A DNA stretch of 64,000 nucleotides from SCUS01 sp966211675. Lineage in GTDB: Bacteria > Myxococcota_A > Polyangia > Polyangiales > Ga0077539. The stretch is from the NCBI GenBank assembly GCA_966211675.1, contig CBIHPK010000016.1:5439-69438 (forward strand), read 5' to 3'. Below are positions 35,984 to 43,540 of this stretch, piece by piece. The notes beneath the pieces were generated by a model. That model was not told where the DNA came from and did not search any database. It worked only from the letters and a program-made list of their open reading frames with translations. Made by a program: the position numbers and the translations under genes. How positions within the stretch are numbered: position 1 is the stretch's first letter; each line of letters opens with the position of its first letter.

Positions 35984-37746
35984 GGCGGCACCGTGATCGC
36001 GCGGAGCGAGCCGCCCCCGGCGAGCAGGTACGCGGTGTACGGCCCGTAGGCATAGACCCTCGCCCCGAGCCCCGCCTGTTGCCCTTCGCTCTCCACCCGA
36101 TGCGCGCCCGCGCCCAGCGGGAGCTGGTAGAGGTCATGGACGCCCACGGCCACCGGCGTCGCCGTGACCACGACGTCATCGAGCCGCACGCGAGCCCCGC
36201 GCGGCGCGACGAGGTCGACGAAGCCCAGGTCATAGCCCGGCGCCGCGAAGAGATCGTAGGAGGCGTGGAACTGTTCGACCGGGGTCTCGAAGGCCATCGC
36301 GGGGTCACCGTCACGGCTGTGCGGGTCGGGCACGTCGAGCGGGAAGTATCCTCCGCTCACGAGGAGGGTCGCCGCGAGGAAGGGCCGCGAGCCCTCGATC
36401 GCGAAGGGCTCCGCCGCGGTGAGGGTGAGGGACGCCCCGCGGGAGAGCGTCGCGGGGCCGTGGACTCGCGGCGGATCGAACTGCAGCGCGGTGTCGTCGG
36501 CGATGGCGACCAGCCGCACGACCACCGGCTCGCCCTCGGGGTGGCGCGGATCGTGGGGCGGATCGACCGGCCGGGCGCGCGCGATGACGTACTGCCGACC
36601 GAGGGTCTCGACGGGGGGCACCTGCTCCTCGAGGTGGTCGCAGGCGTAGCGGTCGAAGGGAACCGTCGCGCAGTCGTGCCCCGCGAACACCGCGATGGGA
36701 GCGCTGGCGGTGACCTCCGTGCCGGTGAGGTCCTCGGCGTCGACCGGGAGGCAGAAGCGCGCCTTGGTGATGGGGTCGTCGATGTCGTGGGCGCAGAGCT
36801 CGTCCCAGCGCGAGAGGAGCTGCACGGCGTCGCCCGCGCCGAGGGTGAAATGGAGCGTCGTCCCGGCCGCGGAGGCCGGAACGGTCGCGTCGCCGCGCGA
36901 GGCCATCGCGTCGCCCGCGAGGCGCACGGAGACCTCGGTGCCATCGCTCGTTCCGACCACGACCAGGAAGCCCGGCGAGGCAGACCAGCCGCTGCTCTCG
37001 GGCGACAGGATGCGCTCGGTCGCGACCGTGGCGGCCACGTAGGCGCGGCCGAGCGAGTGCTCCGGGAGGAGCCGAGAGCCGTCGCCGGTGTAGGCGAAGC
37101 AGGCCGGTCCGAGGGCGCACGCGTCGCCGAGGTAGGGACGGAGCGGGTTGAACTGGTACGCGGTGATGGGCGACGTGCTGGTGAGGTGGAGCGCGCCGCC
37201 GCGGACCACTCCGCTCGCGCGATGCCGATAGTCCCCCGCGTCGACGAGCGCGGGCTGCCACGGGACCGCGACGGACGCGACCTCGCCGGGCGCCAGGGTG
37301 CGTCGGATGGGGCTCGCGAGCGCGCCGCCCGAGAGGGTGATGGTGACGGGCGAAGCCCACGGGTTGGTCGCGACGACGGTGAAGGGGAAGCCGTCGCGAT
37401 CGGCGCCGTCGGCGAGCCGGCCGAGGGCGCTGTTGAGGCTCTGAACCGGCCAGAACGAGCATCCGCGCGGGTCGTGTTGCGCGGCGGCCTCGGCGCACCC
37501 GCCGGCGCAGCGACCCTGCGCGCAGACCTGACCGCCCGGCCCGTCGCAGGCGCCGAGCGGGAGCCAGGCGCCGTGGTCGTTGCACCGTCGAGGCGAGAGC
37601 CCGTCGGCTCCACAGTCGAGTGTCCCGGACACGCAGCCGCCTGCGTCGGGGCGCGTGGCGATGGCTGGCGAGGTCGACGCGCAAGCGGCAAGAAACACCC
37701 AGGAGGCGAGGGCGCGCGCTGGGCCCGCCACGATCACGCCCTTCAT
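35980..37746 (-). CDS. IgGFc-binding-type surface protein
   Basis: A 588-residue exported protein. Its signal peptide or lipobox is SWVFLAACAS, followed by a Cys-rich segment (CVSGTLDCGADGLSPRRC). The conserved IgGFc-binding-like domain follows: FTVVATNPWASPVTITL, SPITAYQFNPLRPY, DCATVPFDRYACDHLEEQ and PVETLGRQYVIAR, then SHDLF-type adhesion strands near the end. These proteins are common in myxobacteria and resemble the N-terminal domain of mammalian Fc-gamma-binding protein; the ligand is unknown. ATG 37746 is used. It lies 20 nt downstream of the FecR-like gene. Confidence 0.82.
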   Translation of the reverse strand: MKGVIVAGPARALASWVFLAACASTSPAIATRPDAGGCVSGTLDCGADGLSPRRCNDHGAWLPLGACDGPGGQVCAQGRCAGGCAEAAAQHDPRGCSFWPVQSLNSALGRLADGADRDGFPFTVVATNPWASPVTITLSGGALASPIRRTLAPGEVASVAVPWQPALVDAGDYRHRASGVVRGGALHLTSTSPITAYQFNPLRPYLGDACALGPACFAYTGDGSRLLPEHSLGRAYVAATVATERILSPESSGWSASPGFLVVVGTSDGTEVSVRLAGDAMASRGDATVPASAAGTTLHFTLGAGDAVQLLSRWDELCAHDIDDPITKARFCLPVDAEDLTGTEVTASAPIAVFAGHDCATVPFDRYACDHLEEQVPPVETLGRQYVIARARPVDPPHDPRHPEGEPVVVRLVAIADDTALQFDPPRVHGPATLSRGASLTLTAAEPFAIEGSRPFLAATLLVSGGYFPLDVPDPHSRDGDPAMAFETPVEQFHASYDLFAAPGYDLGFVDLVAPRGARVRLDDVVVTATPVAVGVHDLYQLPLGAGAHRVESEGQQAGLGARVYAYGPYTAYLLAGGGSLRAITVPP

Positions 37747-37766
37747 GAGCTGCGCCCGCCCCGCCC

Positions 37767-38924
37767 CTACGGCCGACACCCGTCGCGCAAGCCGCGCAGG
37801 GTCGCGTGGCGCGCGGGGTCGCGACCGAACTCCGCCTCGAGGGCGTCGAGCTGGTCGCACGCGAAGCCTGAGCCGCCGGCGTGGACCAGGTAGTCGACCG
37901 TCTCCCAGCGCCGGGCACCGGCGGGATATCGACGGATGTAGGACTCGGCCGCGGCGCACGCGGCGAGGGTGGCGCCCGCGCGGCGCAGGGCCACCACGCG
38001 GAGGTAGCCGGCGTCTTCGGCGCGATCGTCCGTCGGGTGCTCGCGCTCGAAGGCCGCGAAGTCATCGGCCGCGATGGCGAGGTCCCCACGCTGGAAGGCG
38101 TCGAGCCCCGCGACAAAGGACGAGAGCCCGCTCGTCGTCTCGGGGGCGTGCGCGGGGGCCGGGCGACGCGCGTGGACACCGGCCGAACGCGCGGGAGGGC
38201 CCTGCTCCGGCGCGGGTGCGAGAACAGTCGCGAGAACGGGCGCGAGGTCCGCCGTCGAGGGCGCCAGCGCCCAGTGCGACCCAGCGGCGAGGAGTTGCTC
38301 GGTGCGCGCGCCGAGGCGCAGGGCGACGAGGCCCTCTGCGACGTCGAGGCGAGTCGTGTGGCGGCCGCGCACCTCGACCTCGAATCGCGTGCCGCGCACC
38401 TCGATCTGCCCGTCGGGCAGTAGCACCAGGAAACGGTGCCCGCGGTGCTGATGGGGCACCGTCACGCGGATCACCCCATCGGAGAGCCGGATCGACTCCG
38501 CGCTCGCGCTCGCCTCGCGCGACCACGCGGCGCCCCGGGTCGCCTCGACGTGGGCGAGCGGGTGCGGGGCCTCGGCGCGCTCAGGGTGGGGCCGCCGGAG
38601 GGCGCCGACGCCGAGGGCCGCCGCGAGGACGGCAAGGAAGGGCGCGAGGCGGGCCCACGCGAAGTCGTGCGCCGACCCTGGTCGGGCAGCGCGTTGGAGG
38701 AGGACGGTGCGGGCGCGCGGCTGCGAGAGGCGATCGAGGGGGATCTCGGCGGCGCGGGAGGCCTCCGCGCGCAGGGCGGCGAGGCCGGCGCGCAGCGCGC
38801 GGCACGACGCGCAGGTGGCGAGGTGGCGGTCGAGGCGGGCGAGGTCGACCGCGCCGAGGCGCCCGTCGTGGGCGGCCTCGACCTCGGCGTCGTAGGGGCA
38901 GGACCGGTCGGTGCAGCGGGTCAT
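37767..38924 (-). CDS. FecR-like anti-sigma factor with TPR-like tail
   Basis: A 385-residue protein. The N-terminal zinc-finger anti-sigma domain (about 1-55) has HLATCASCRALRAG. One membrane helix follows near residue 92 (APFLAVLAAALGVGALR). The periplasmic FecR domain contains LLPDGQIEVRGTRFEVEV and TTRLDVAEGLVALRL, and a helical repeat region with RGDLAIAADDFAAFEREHP and SYIRRYPAGARRWE resembles the TPR-like part of YbgF/BamD-type proteins. It should hold the ECF sigma factor inactive at the membrane and release it on an envelope signal. It overlaps the sigma gene by 4 nt. Confidence 0.88.
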   Translation of the reverse strand: MTRCTDRSCPYDAEVEAAHDGRLGAVDLARLDRHLATCASCRALRAGLAALRAEASRAAEIPLDRLSQPRARTVLLQRAARPGSAHDFAWARLAPFLAVLAAALGVGALRRPHPERAEAPHPLAHVEATRGAAWSREASASAESIRLSDGVIRVTVPHQHRGHRFLVLLPDGQIEVRGTRFEVEVRGRHTTRLDVAEGLVALRLGARTEQLLAAGSHWALAPSTADLAPVLATVLAPAPEQGPPARSAGVHARRPAPAHAPETTSGLSSFVAGLDAFQRGDLAIAADDFAAFEREHPTDDRAEDAGYLRVVALRRAGATLAACAAAESYIRRYPAGARRWETVDYLVHAGGSGFACDQLDALEAEFGRDPARHATLRGLRDGCRP

Positions 38925-39499
38925 CGTTCACCTCCTGCAAGGCTCGACATCATCTTCCGGCGGGCGTGGTGCAGGCGAGTCCAGACGGTGGCGACCGGGA
39001 TCCCCAGCGCCTGCGCTGCTTCTTCGCCCGAGAGTCCCTCGATCTCCACGAGGATGAAGGCCGCCTGCATCCGGGTGGGCAGGCGCGCCACGCGGGCATC
39101 GAAGGAGCGCCGCTGCTCCGCAGCGAGCGCGATGCGCTCGGGGTCGATGGGGGACAGGTGCGCGGCCTCCACCACGGCCTCGCCCAGCATCCGCAGCCAG
39201 CGCGCGACGCTCCGACGCCTGTGGAGGGCCATCTTCCAGGCGATCCCGAGGATCCACGCGCGGGCCGACTCGCGGCCGTCGAAGCGGACCGCGAGCTTGA
39301 CCAGCTTGAGGAAGACCTCCTGCGCGACGTCCTGGGCGTCGCTGGCCCCGACGCCCGCGTGCACGATCACGCCGATCACGGCGACGTAGTAACGGTCGTG
39401 GAGGACGCCGAGCGCTCCGAGGTTGCCCGCGGCGAGCTGCCCCATGAGATCGCGGTCGGGGGCCGCCACGCGGTGCTCGGGCCGACGACCGTCGTTCAC
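38921..39499 (-). CDS. ECF-family RNA polymerase sigma factor
   Basis: A 192-residue sigma-70 family protein. Region 2 has LHDRYYVAVIGVI and DAQDVAQEVFLKLVKLAVRFDG ... ARAWILGIAWKMALHRRR. Region 4 has LPTRMQAAFILVEIEGLSGEEAAQALGIPVATVWTRLHHARRKM. There is no region 1 or 3, as expected for group 4. It is first in a four-gene operon with its FecR-type anti-sigma factor and two surface proteins. The promoter at 39558-39584 is one of the window-wide TGAAG elements, consistent with autoregulation. It is the only sigma factor in the window. Confidence 0.93.
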   Translation of the reverse strand: MNDGRRPEHRVAAPDRDLMGQLAAGNLGALGVLHDRYYVAVIGVIVHAGVGASDAQDVAQEVFLKLVKLAVRFDGRESARAWILGIAWKMALHRRRSVARWLRMLGEAVVEAAHLSPIDPERIALAAEQRRSFDARVARLPTRMQAAFILVEIEGLSGEEAAQALGIPVATVWTRLHHARRKMMSSLAGGER

Positions 39500-39557
39500 G
39501 AGAGCGCTCCGAGAGTGATGGGCTGTGGGGTCGATCGCATGGCGCCTTCGGTCAGAC

Positions 39558-39584
39558 TTGCCCTACGGGAGCCACGACCTTCAC
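39558..39584 (-). promoter_or_regulatory. Bipartite promoter element of the sigma-factor operon
   Basis: On the minus strand GCGTGAAGGTCG is followed after 18 nt by CAA within TAGGGCAAG. The leader to the sigma-factor start is about 58 nt. It is back-to-back with the site at 39664 that faces the barrel gene. Confidence 0.65.
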
Positions 39585-39663
39585 GCCATCCTCGCGTCGC
39601 CGTCGAAAGGTCCCGCCCGCCGCGATGTGCCTACCGGAATGAAGGACGATTCCCTACGCGGCC

Positions 39664-39690
39664 ATGAAGGTTTCGGGTGCGCGTGACCAA
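39664..39690 (+). promoter_or_regulatory. Bipartite promoter element directly before 39704
   Basis: CATGAAGGTTTCG is followed after 18 nt by CAA within GACCAATCC. The CAA is 13 nt before ATG 39704, with CTGAAGG just upstream of the start as a possible ribosome site. Confidence 0.6.
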
Positions 39691-39703
39691 TCCCTGAAGG
39701 CGC

Positions 39704-40690
39704 ATGGAGTTCCGTCGACACCTCCCGCACTGGGGGCCACTGCACCTGGGTTTCGCACTGGTGGGTTGGAGCACCGTTGCGGCCGCGCAGCCCGGGCCGA
39801 GATGTTCACCTTCCCACCTCGTGGGGATGGGGCGGGACTCCGGGGCGGACTGGCTCGAGGCGAGCGAAGCACTCCAGCGCGAGCTCCAACGCACCGATCG
39901 GCCCTGGAGCTGCTCCGGCGCGACCGTCATCGTCCGCGTGGCCCGACGCGGTCCATCGCAGGTCGAGGTGCAGATGCCCGAGGGCACCTCGTTGCAGCGG
40001 CACCTCCGACAGGCCTCCGAGCTGCTCCCGACCGTCGAGGCGCTCCTGGTCGTCGGGAGGTCCGCGCCGCTTCTCACGCCGTCGGCGCCGTCCACCGTGG
40101 TGGCTCCGACGCCCATCGAAGAGCACGAGCGACCGGAGCCCGTGGAGAGTCCCGGCGAGCGCACGGTCCCTCGCGCCCCGCGCCAGGGCCTGGTCGTCTA
40201 CCACTTCGACGGGGAGTTGATGCTCCGCCTCGCGGGGTCGCCGCTCTACGTCACGCCCGGAGTGCGCTTCGGAGCGGGCCTTCGCTTCGGGCAATGGCAC
40301 GTCACAGCCAACCTCCAATACGAGACCTTGACCGCTGCCCTGTCCGACGGATCCATCGGTTTCTCCGCCGACACCTGGACCTTCGGCCTCGGCGTCGCGT
40401 GGGCCTTCGCCCTCGGCCGCAGCCTCCTCAGCGTGGGGCCGACGGTGGCCGTCCTGAGCTCGACCATCGCCGCGCTCGGGATCGACGACGAGATCGCGCA
40501 GGCGCGCGTCGGCCTCGGTCTCCGCTGGCGCTCGCGCGTCGAGGGTTTCGCCCTGCTGCTGGGCGCCCACGCGGACCTCTCCGCGGGAGCCCTCTTCGGA
40601 TCGGCCCGGGACTACCGCGCCGACCTCCCGGCGCCACCCACGTGGGGTGCCGGGGTGTCCGCCGGGATGAGCTTCGGAGCCCGTCCGTGA
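39704..40690 (+). CDS. Predicted outer membrane beta-barrel protein
   Basis: A 328-residue protein with a signal peptide (LGFALVGWSTVAAAQ). A soluble alpha/beta region (about 30-125, with TVIVRVARRGPSQVEVQMP) and a Pro-rich spacer precede a barrel region of alternating hydrophobic strands (LVVYHFDGELMLRLAG, WTFGLGVAWAFALG, RVEGFALLLGAHADLSAG). Proteins of this layout often sit beside sigma/FecR pairs in myxobacteria. It diverges from the ECF operon and shares its type of promoter. No specific family was recognised. Confidence 0.75.
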   Translation: MEFRRHLPHWGPLHLGFALVGWSTVAAAQPGPRCSPSHLVGMGRDSGADWLEASEALQRELQRTDRPWSCSGATVIVRVARRGPSQVEVQMPEGTSLQRHLRQASELLPTVEALLVVGRSAPLLTPSAPSTVVAPTPIEEHERPEPVESPGERTVPRAPRQGLVVYHFDGELMLRLAGSPLYVTPGVRFGAGLRFGQWHVTANLQYETLTAALSDGSIGFSADTWTFGLGVAWAFALGRSLLSVGPTVAVLSSTIAALGIDDEIAQARVGLGLRWRSRVEGFALLLGAHADLSAGALFGSARDYRADLPAPPTWGAGVSAGMSFGARP

Positions 40691-40747
40691 GCGCCGCGAG
40701 CCGATCGCGGCCGGGCGATCGCGTGTGCGATGCTGCGACGACGGATC

Positions 40748-41085
40748 TCAGCGGGTCGGTCTGCCTCCGGGGGTGAGCACGAAGGAGTCGGCGACCATCG
40801 CGGGGCGGCCGATGGTGTAGGCCGGGACGACGAGGTTGCCGTCGACCCGCTGATCGACGACGACGATGCCCCGGTGACGGCCGGGTTGCGGCTGCACCGG
40901 AGGTCGCTACAGTCGATGTATCCGTTGCAGTCGTCGTCGACGCTCGGGGTGGAGGCGTCTCCAGCCGTCGCCGGGGCATCGTCGTCGATCGGCAGCGGAC
41001 CCGGGCCGGAACACCCGAGAGGCAGCGCGATCGGAAGGATCCAATACGACGGCCACGACCGTAGCGGTCGACGGGGGATGGACAT
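40748..41085 (-). pseudogene. Metallophosphoesterase lipoprotein with internal deletion
   Basis: ATG 41085 starts a signal peptide with lipobox (ALPLGCSG), a short linker and a MopE-like motif (DDDCNGYIDCSDLRC). The sequence then jumps, in another frame, to VDGNLVVPAYTIGRPAMVAD and SFVLTPGGRPTR with a stop at 40748. Both ends match the intact protein at 21986-23275 (VVDQRADGDLVVTAYTIG, SFVLTPGGALTR). About 300 residues, the whole catalytic core, are gone. It keeps a promoter element 10 nt upstream of the start. Confidence 0.75.
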
Positions 41086-41095
41086 CAGGCTGCGA

Positions 41096-41122
41096 TTGCA
41101 TCGGTCCGTCGGTGGCCTTCAC
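41096..41122 (-). promoter_or_regulatory. Bipartite promoter element of the deleted phosphoesterase gene
   Basis: On the minus strand ACGTGAAGGCC is followed after 18 nt by CAA within ATGCAATCG, 10 nt before ATG 41085. The TGAAG lies in a short palindrome TTCACGTGAA. Confidence 0.5.
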
Positions 41123-41189
41123 GTGAAGTGAGACATCGTGCGCCGCGGTGCTGATGAAGGTCATCGACAGCCGACAATCGTCGCGGAGC

Positions 41190-41217
41190 GTGAAGGTCGC
41201 GCCGGCCTCCGGGGCAA
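41190..41217 (+). promoter_or_regulatory. Bipartite promoter element upstream of 41295
   Basis: GCGTGAAGGTCG is followed after 19 nt by CAA within GGGGCAAGA. It lies about 78 nt upstream of the lipoprotein start. Confidence 0.6.
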
Positions 41218-41294
41218 GAACCGCATTCGAGGCGTGGTCGTGGCAGCGCGTCCGCGCGTCACGGACCGCTCCCCAAGCGCCCGCAGGTGTTCCG

Positions 41295-42668
41295 ATGCGT
41301 CGTTCGTCTCGCCTCCTCGCAGCCGCGCTCGTCACGGTCGGCTGCTCCTCGGGCGACGTGCCCGGCTTCGCGCCCGCCACCGACGCCGCGGTCGTCGATC
41401 GCAGCACGGGCTCCGACGCGCCGGTCTCCCCTCCGACCGACGTCGCGCCCTCGACGGGCGTCTGCCCCGTCGGGGGAGGCGCGCAGCTCACCGGCCGCAC
41501 GCTCGCGCCCAACGGGAGAGATCCCATCCCGGGCGTGCGGGTGTACGTCGTTCCGGCGGGTCAGGCCTTCGCGCCCCCGGCGGCGGGCGTCGTCTGTCAA
41601 CACTGCGCGGCGCCTCCCGCCGCGCTCGCCTCGACCCTCTCCAACCCCGACGGCTCCTTCACCCTCTACGGCGCCGCGCTCGACCCCGGCGGAACCTTCG
41701 CGGTCGCCTTCGAGAGCGGCGGGTTTCGCCACGTCGAACACGCCGTCTCGCTCGGCCGCTGCGGACGCCTCGCGCTCACCGCCGCCCGCACCCGCCTGCC
41801 GGGCGTGAGCGCGGGCGACGACGCCGCGCCGCGCATCGCCGTCGCCGGCTACCGCACCGCGCCCTCGGGCTCGCGCACCGTCGACGTCAACGACCGCTTC
41901 ACCCACGTGCTCGACGCCATCGGCATCACCGCCTACGACACCTTCGACCCCGACCGCGCAGGCACCAACGGCGGCCGCGGCCCCGACCTCCTCGGGCTCC
42001 TCGCCGACGCCGCGATGCTGGCGCGCTACCAGATCCTGATCACCCCCTGCGGCGTGCTGGGCGTGTTCGACCCGTCGACGCACCTCACCGCGCCGATGAT
42101 CGCCAACCTCCAGGGATGGCTCGCGCGGGGCGGGCGCCTCTACGCGAGCGACCTCGCGTACCCGATCGTCGCGCACGCCTACCCCGGCGGGATTGTCTTC
42201 GCGTCGGGCCACCCCGCGCGCGGCGAGCCTGCGGACATCGGCGTGGGCCTCACGGGGACCGCGGCGCTCCAGGCGACCGTCGACGAGCCCGGGCTTCGTG
42301 CGTGGCTGCAACAGGTGGGAGCCGTCGCGCCCGGCGCCTCGACGCTGCCGGTGCTCGACCTGCGCGACCCGTGGGGCGCGATGGACACGCTCCCCAGCGC
42401 CGAGCTCATGCCCGGCCCCAACGGATCGCGCAGCGGCACCGTCTGGGTGAGCGGCGACGTGTCATGGCACGAGGGCCCGCCCGGCCCGCACCACCACCCG
42501 CTCACCGTTCAGGTCGACTATCCGGGGCCCGGCGGCGACTACTGCGGGCGCATCGTGTTCACTTCCTATCACGTGCAGACGGGCACCGGCGCCACGCTCT
42601 CGCCGCAGGAGCGCGTGCTCGAATACCTCTTCTTCCAGCTCAGCTCGTGCATCCAGGTCCCTGGCTGA
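41295..42668 (+). CDS. Lipoprotein with carboxypeptidase-regulatory-like and amidotransferase-like domains
   Basis: A 457-residue protein. ATG 41295 gives a signal peptide and lipobox (LAAALVTVGCSSG). A carboxypeptidase-regulatory-like beta sandwich follows (GRTLAPNGRDPIPGVRVYVV ... DGSFTLYGAALDPGGTFAV). The second half (about 170-457) has YQILITPCGVLGVF and LQGWLARGGRLYASDLAY, reminiscent of class-I glutamine-amidotransferase/ThuA-like folds, though a catalytic triad is not clear. The function is unknown. It is probably a surface carbohydrate-related protein. It stops 4 nt from the convergent lipoprotein gene. Confidence 0.75.
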   Translation: MRRSSRLLAAALVTVGCSSGDVPGFAPATDAAVVDRSTGSDAPVSPPTDVAPSTGVCPVGGGAQLTGRTLAPNGRDPIPGVRVYVVPAGQAFAPPAAGVVCQHCAAPPAALASTLSNPDGSFTLYGAALDPGGTFAVAFESGGFRHVEHAVSLGRCGRLALTAARTRLPGVSAGDDAAPRIAVAGYRTAPSGSRTVDVNDRFTHVLDAIGITAYDTFDPDRAGTNGGRGPDLLGLLADAAMLARYQILITPCGVLGVFDPSTHLTAPMIANLQGWLARGGRLYASDLAYPIVAHAYPGGIVFASGHPARGEPADIGVGLTGTAALQATVDEPGLRAWLQQVGAVAPGASTLPVLDLRDPWGAMDTLPSAELMPGPNGSRSGTVWVSGDVSWHEGPPGPHHHPLTVQVDYPGPGGDYCGRIVFTSYHVQTGTGATLSPQERVLEYLFFQLSSCIQVPG

Positions 42669-42672
42669 GCGA

Positions 42673-43410
42673 TCAGAAGTTCTGCGTCGAGAAGCGGAAG
42701 AGGAGCAGGTGCGCGCGGGCGCCCAGGGGGTGCAGCGCGAGCGCGCCGTCCATGCCGCCGCTTCGGTGCACGTTGTGGGCGCCGTCGGGCCCATAGCCGG
42801 TGGCGAAGACGGCGATGCGGTTGACGTCGCGGAGCTCGGCTTCGAGCCGCGCGGCGACGTCGGAGGGTGAGCGCGGCGTGAAGGCTCCCGCGTGCAGACC
42901 GAGCATGGTGACGTAGTCGAGCGGCGCGATCATCGGGTGCCAGCCCTCGGACCACTCGCCGCCGGGCAGGGGCACGTCGTCGCTCGCGACGGCGAGGTCG
43001 AAGACGCCGCCGACCGGGTGCGCTCCGAGGTTGACCGCGACGTCGTAGACCGCGCCGTCCGCCGCGACCTGAAGGTGCAGGTGATCGGGGTCGTTGTTGC
43101 AGCCGCGCGCCCCCGTTGGAACGATCGCCACGAGATGCCCGTCGAGCCGCCCGTAGGCGCGCGTGAGCCCATGACCGAACTGGCTCGTACACATCGGGAG
43201 CCGCTTCGGGGGGGCCTCCACGGCGGGGAGGTCGGCCGCCTCGGTGTCCGTCGCGACCTCGGCGAGAGCGACGTCGACGGCGACCGCATCGGGTGCCGCC
43301 GCGTCGAGGGGAGCGGCGGTGCCGGGCGGCGCCACGACGGAGGGCGCGCAGGCGAGGAGCGTGAGGAGCGCGAGCGCCGCGACGCGGGGGGTGAAGGAGG
43401 GAGGGGTCAT
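42673..43410 (-). CDS. Lipoprotein of unknown function
   Basis: A 245-residue protein with signal peptide and lipobox (LALLTLLACAPS), then an Ala/Asp-rich linker to about residue 65. The mature domain contains CTSQFGHGLTRAYGRLDGH, GCNNDPDHLHLQVAADG and LHAGAFTPRSPSDVAARLEA; it may be a metal-binding beta domain, judging from the DPDHLHL cluster. No family was recognised. ATG 43410 lies 11 nt after a promoter-like CAA box, so the message may be leaderless. Confidence 0.75.
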   Translation of the reverse strand: MTPPSFTPRVAALALLTLLACAPSVVAPPGTAAPLDAAAPDAVAVDVALAEVATDTEAADLPAVEAPPKRLPMCTSQFGHGLTRAYGRLDGHLVAIVPTGARGCNNDPDHLHLQVAADGAVYDVAVNLGAHPVGGVFDLAVASDDVPLPGGEWSEGWHPMIAPLDYVTMLGLHAGAFTPRSPSDVAARLEAELRDVNRIAVFATGYGPDGAHNVHRSGGMDGALALHPLGARAHLLLFRFSTQNF

Positions 43411-43421
43411 CGTAGGGGTGC

Positions 43422-43449
43422 TTGACCCGAGGCGCGCTCCGACCTTCAC
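43422..43449 (-). promoter_or_regulatory. Bipartite promoter element directly before 43410
   Basis: On the minus strand CCGTGAAGGTCGG is followed after 19 nt by CAA within CGGGTCAAGC, 11 nt before the start codon. Confidence 0.6.
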
Positions 43450-43540
43450 GGATTGTGAGCGCAACGCTGGTCGCGACGGGCCCATCGGACGCGCGGTGCC
43501 TCCCACGGGAGTCCCCTCGGCGCCGACCAGGCGCGACCGA

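Noticed and set aside
31763..36049. A plus-strand open frame of about 1430 codons
   Set aside because: It is antisense to the kinase, regulator and BNR lipoprotein genes, has shadow composition and no domain motif.
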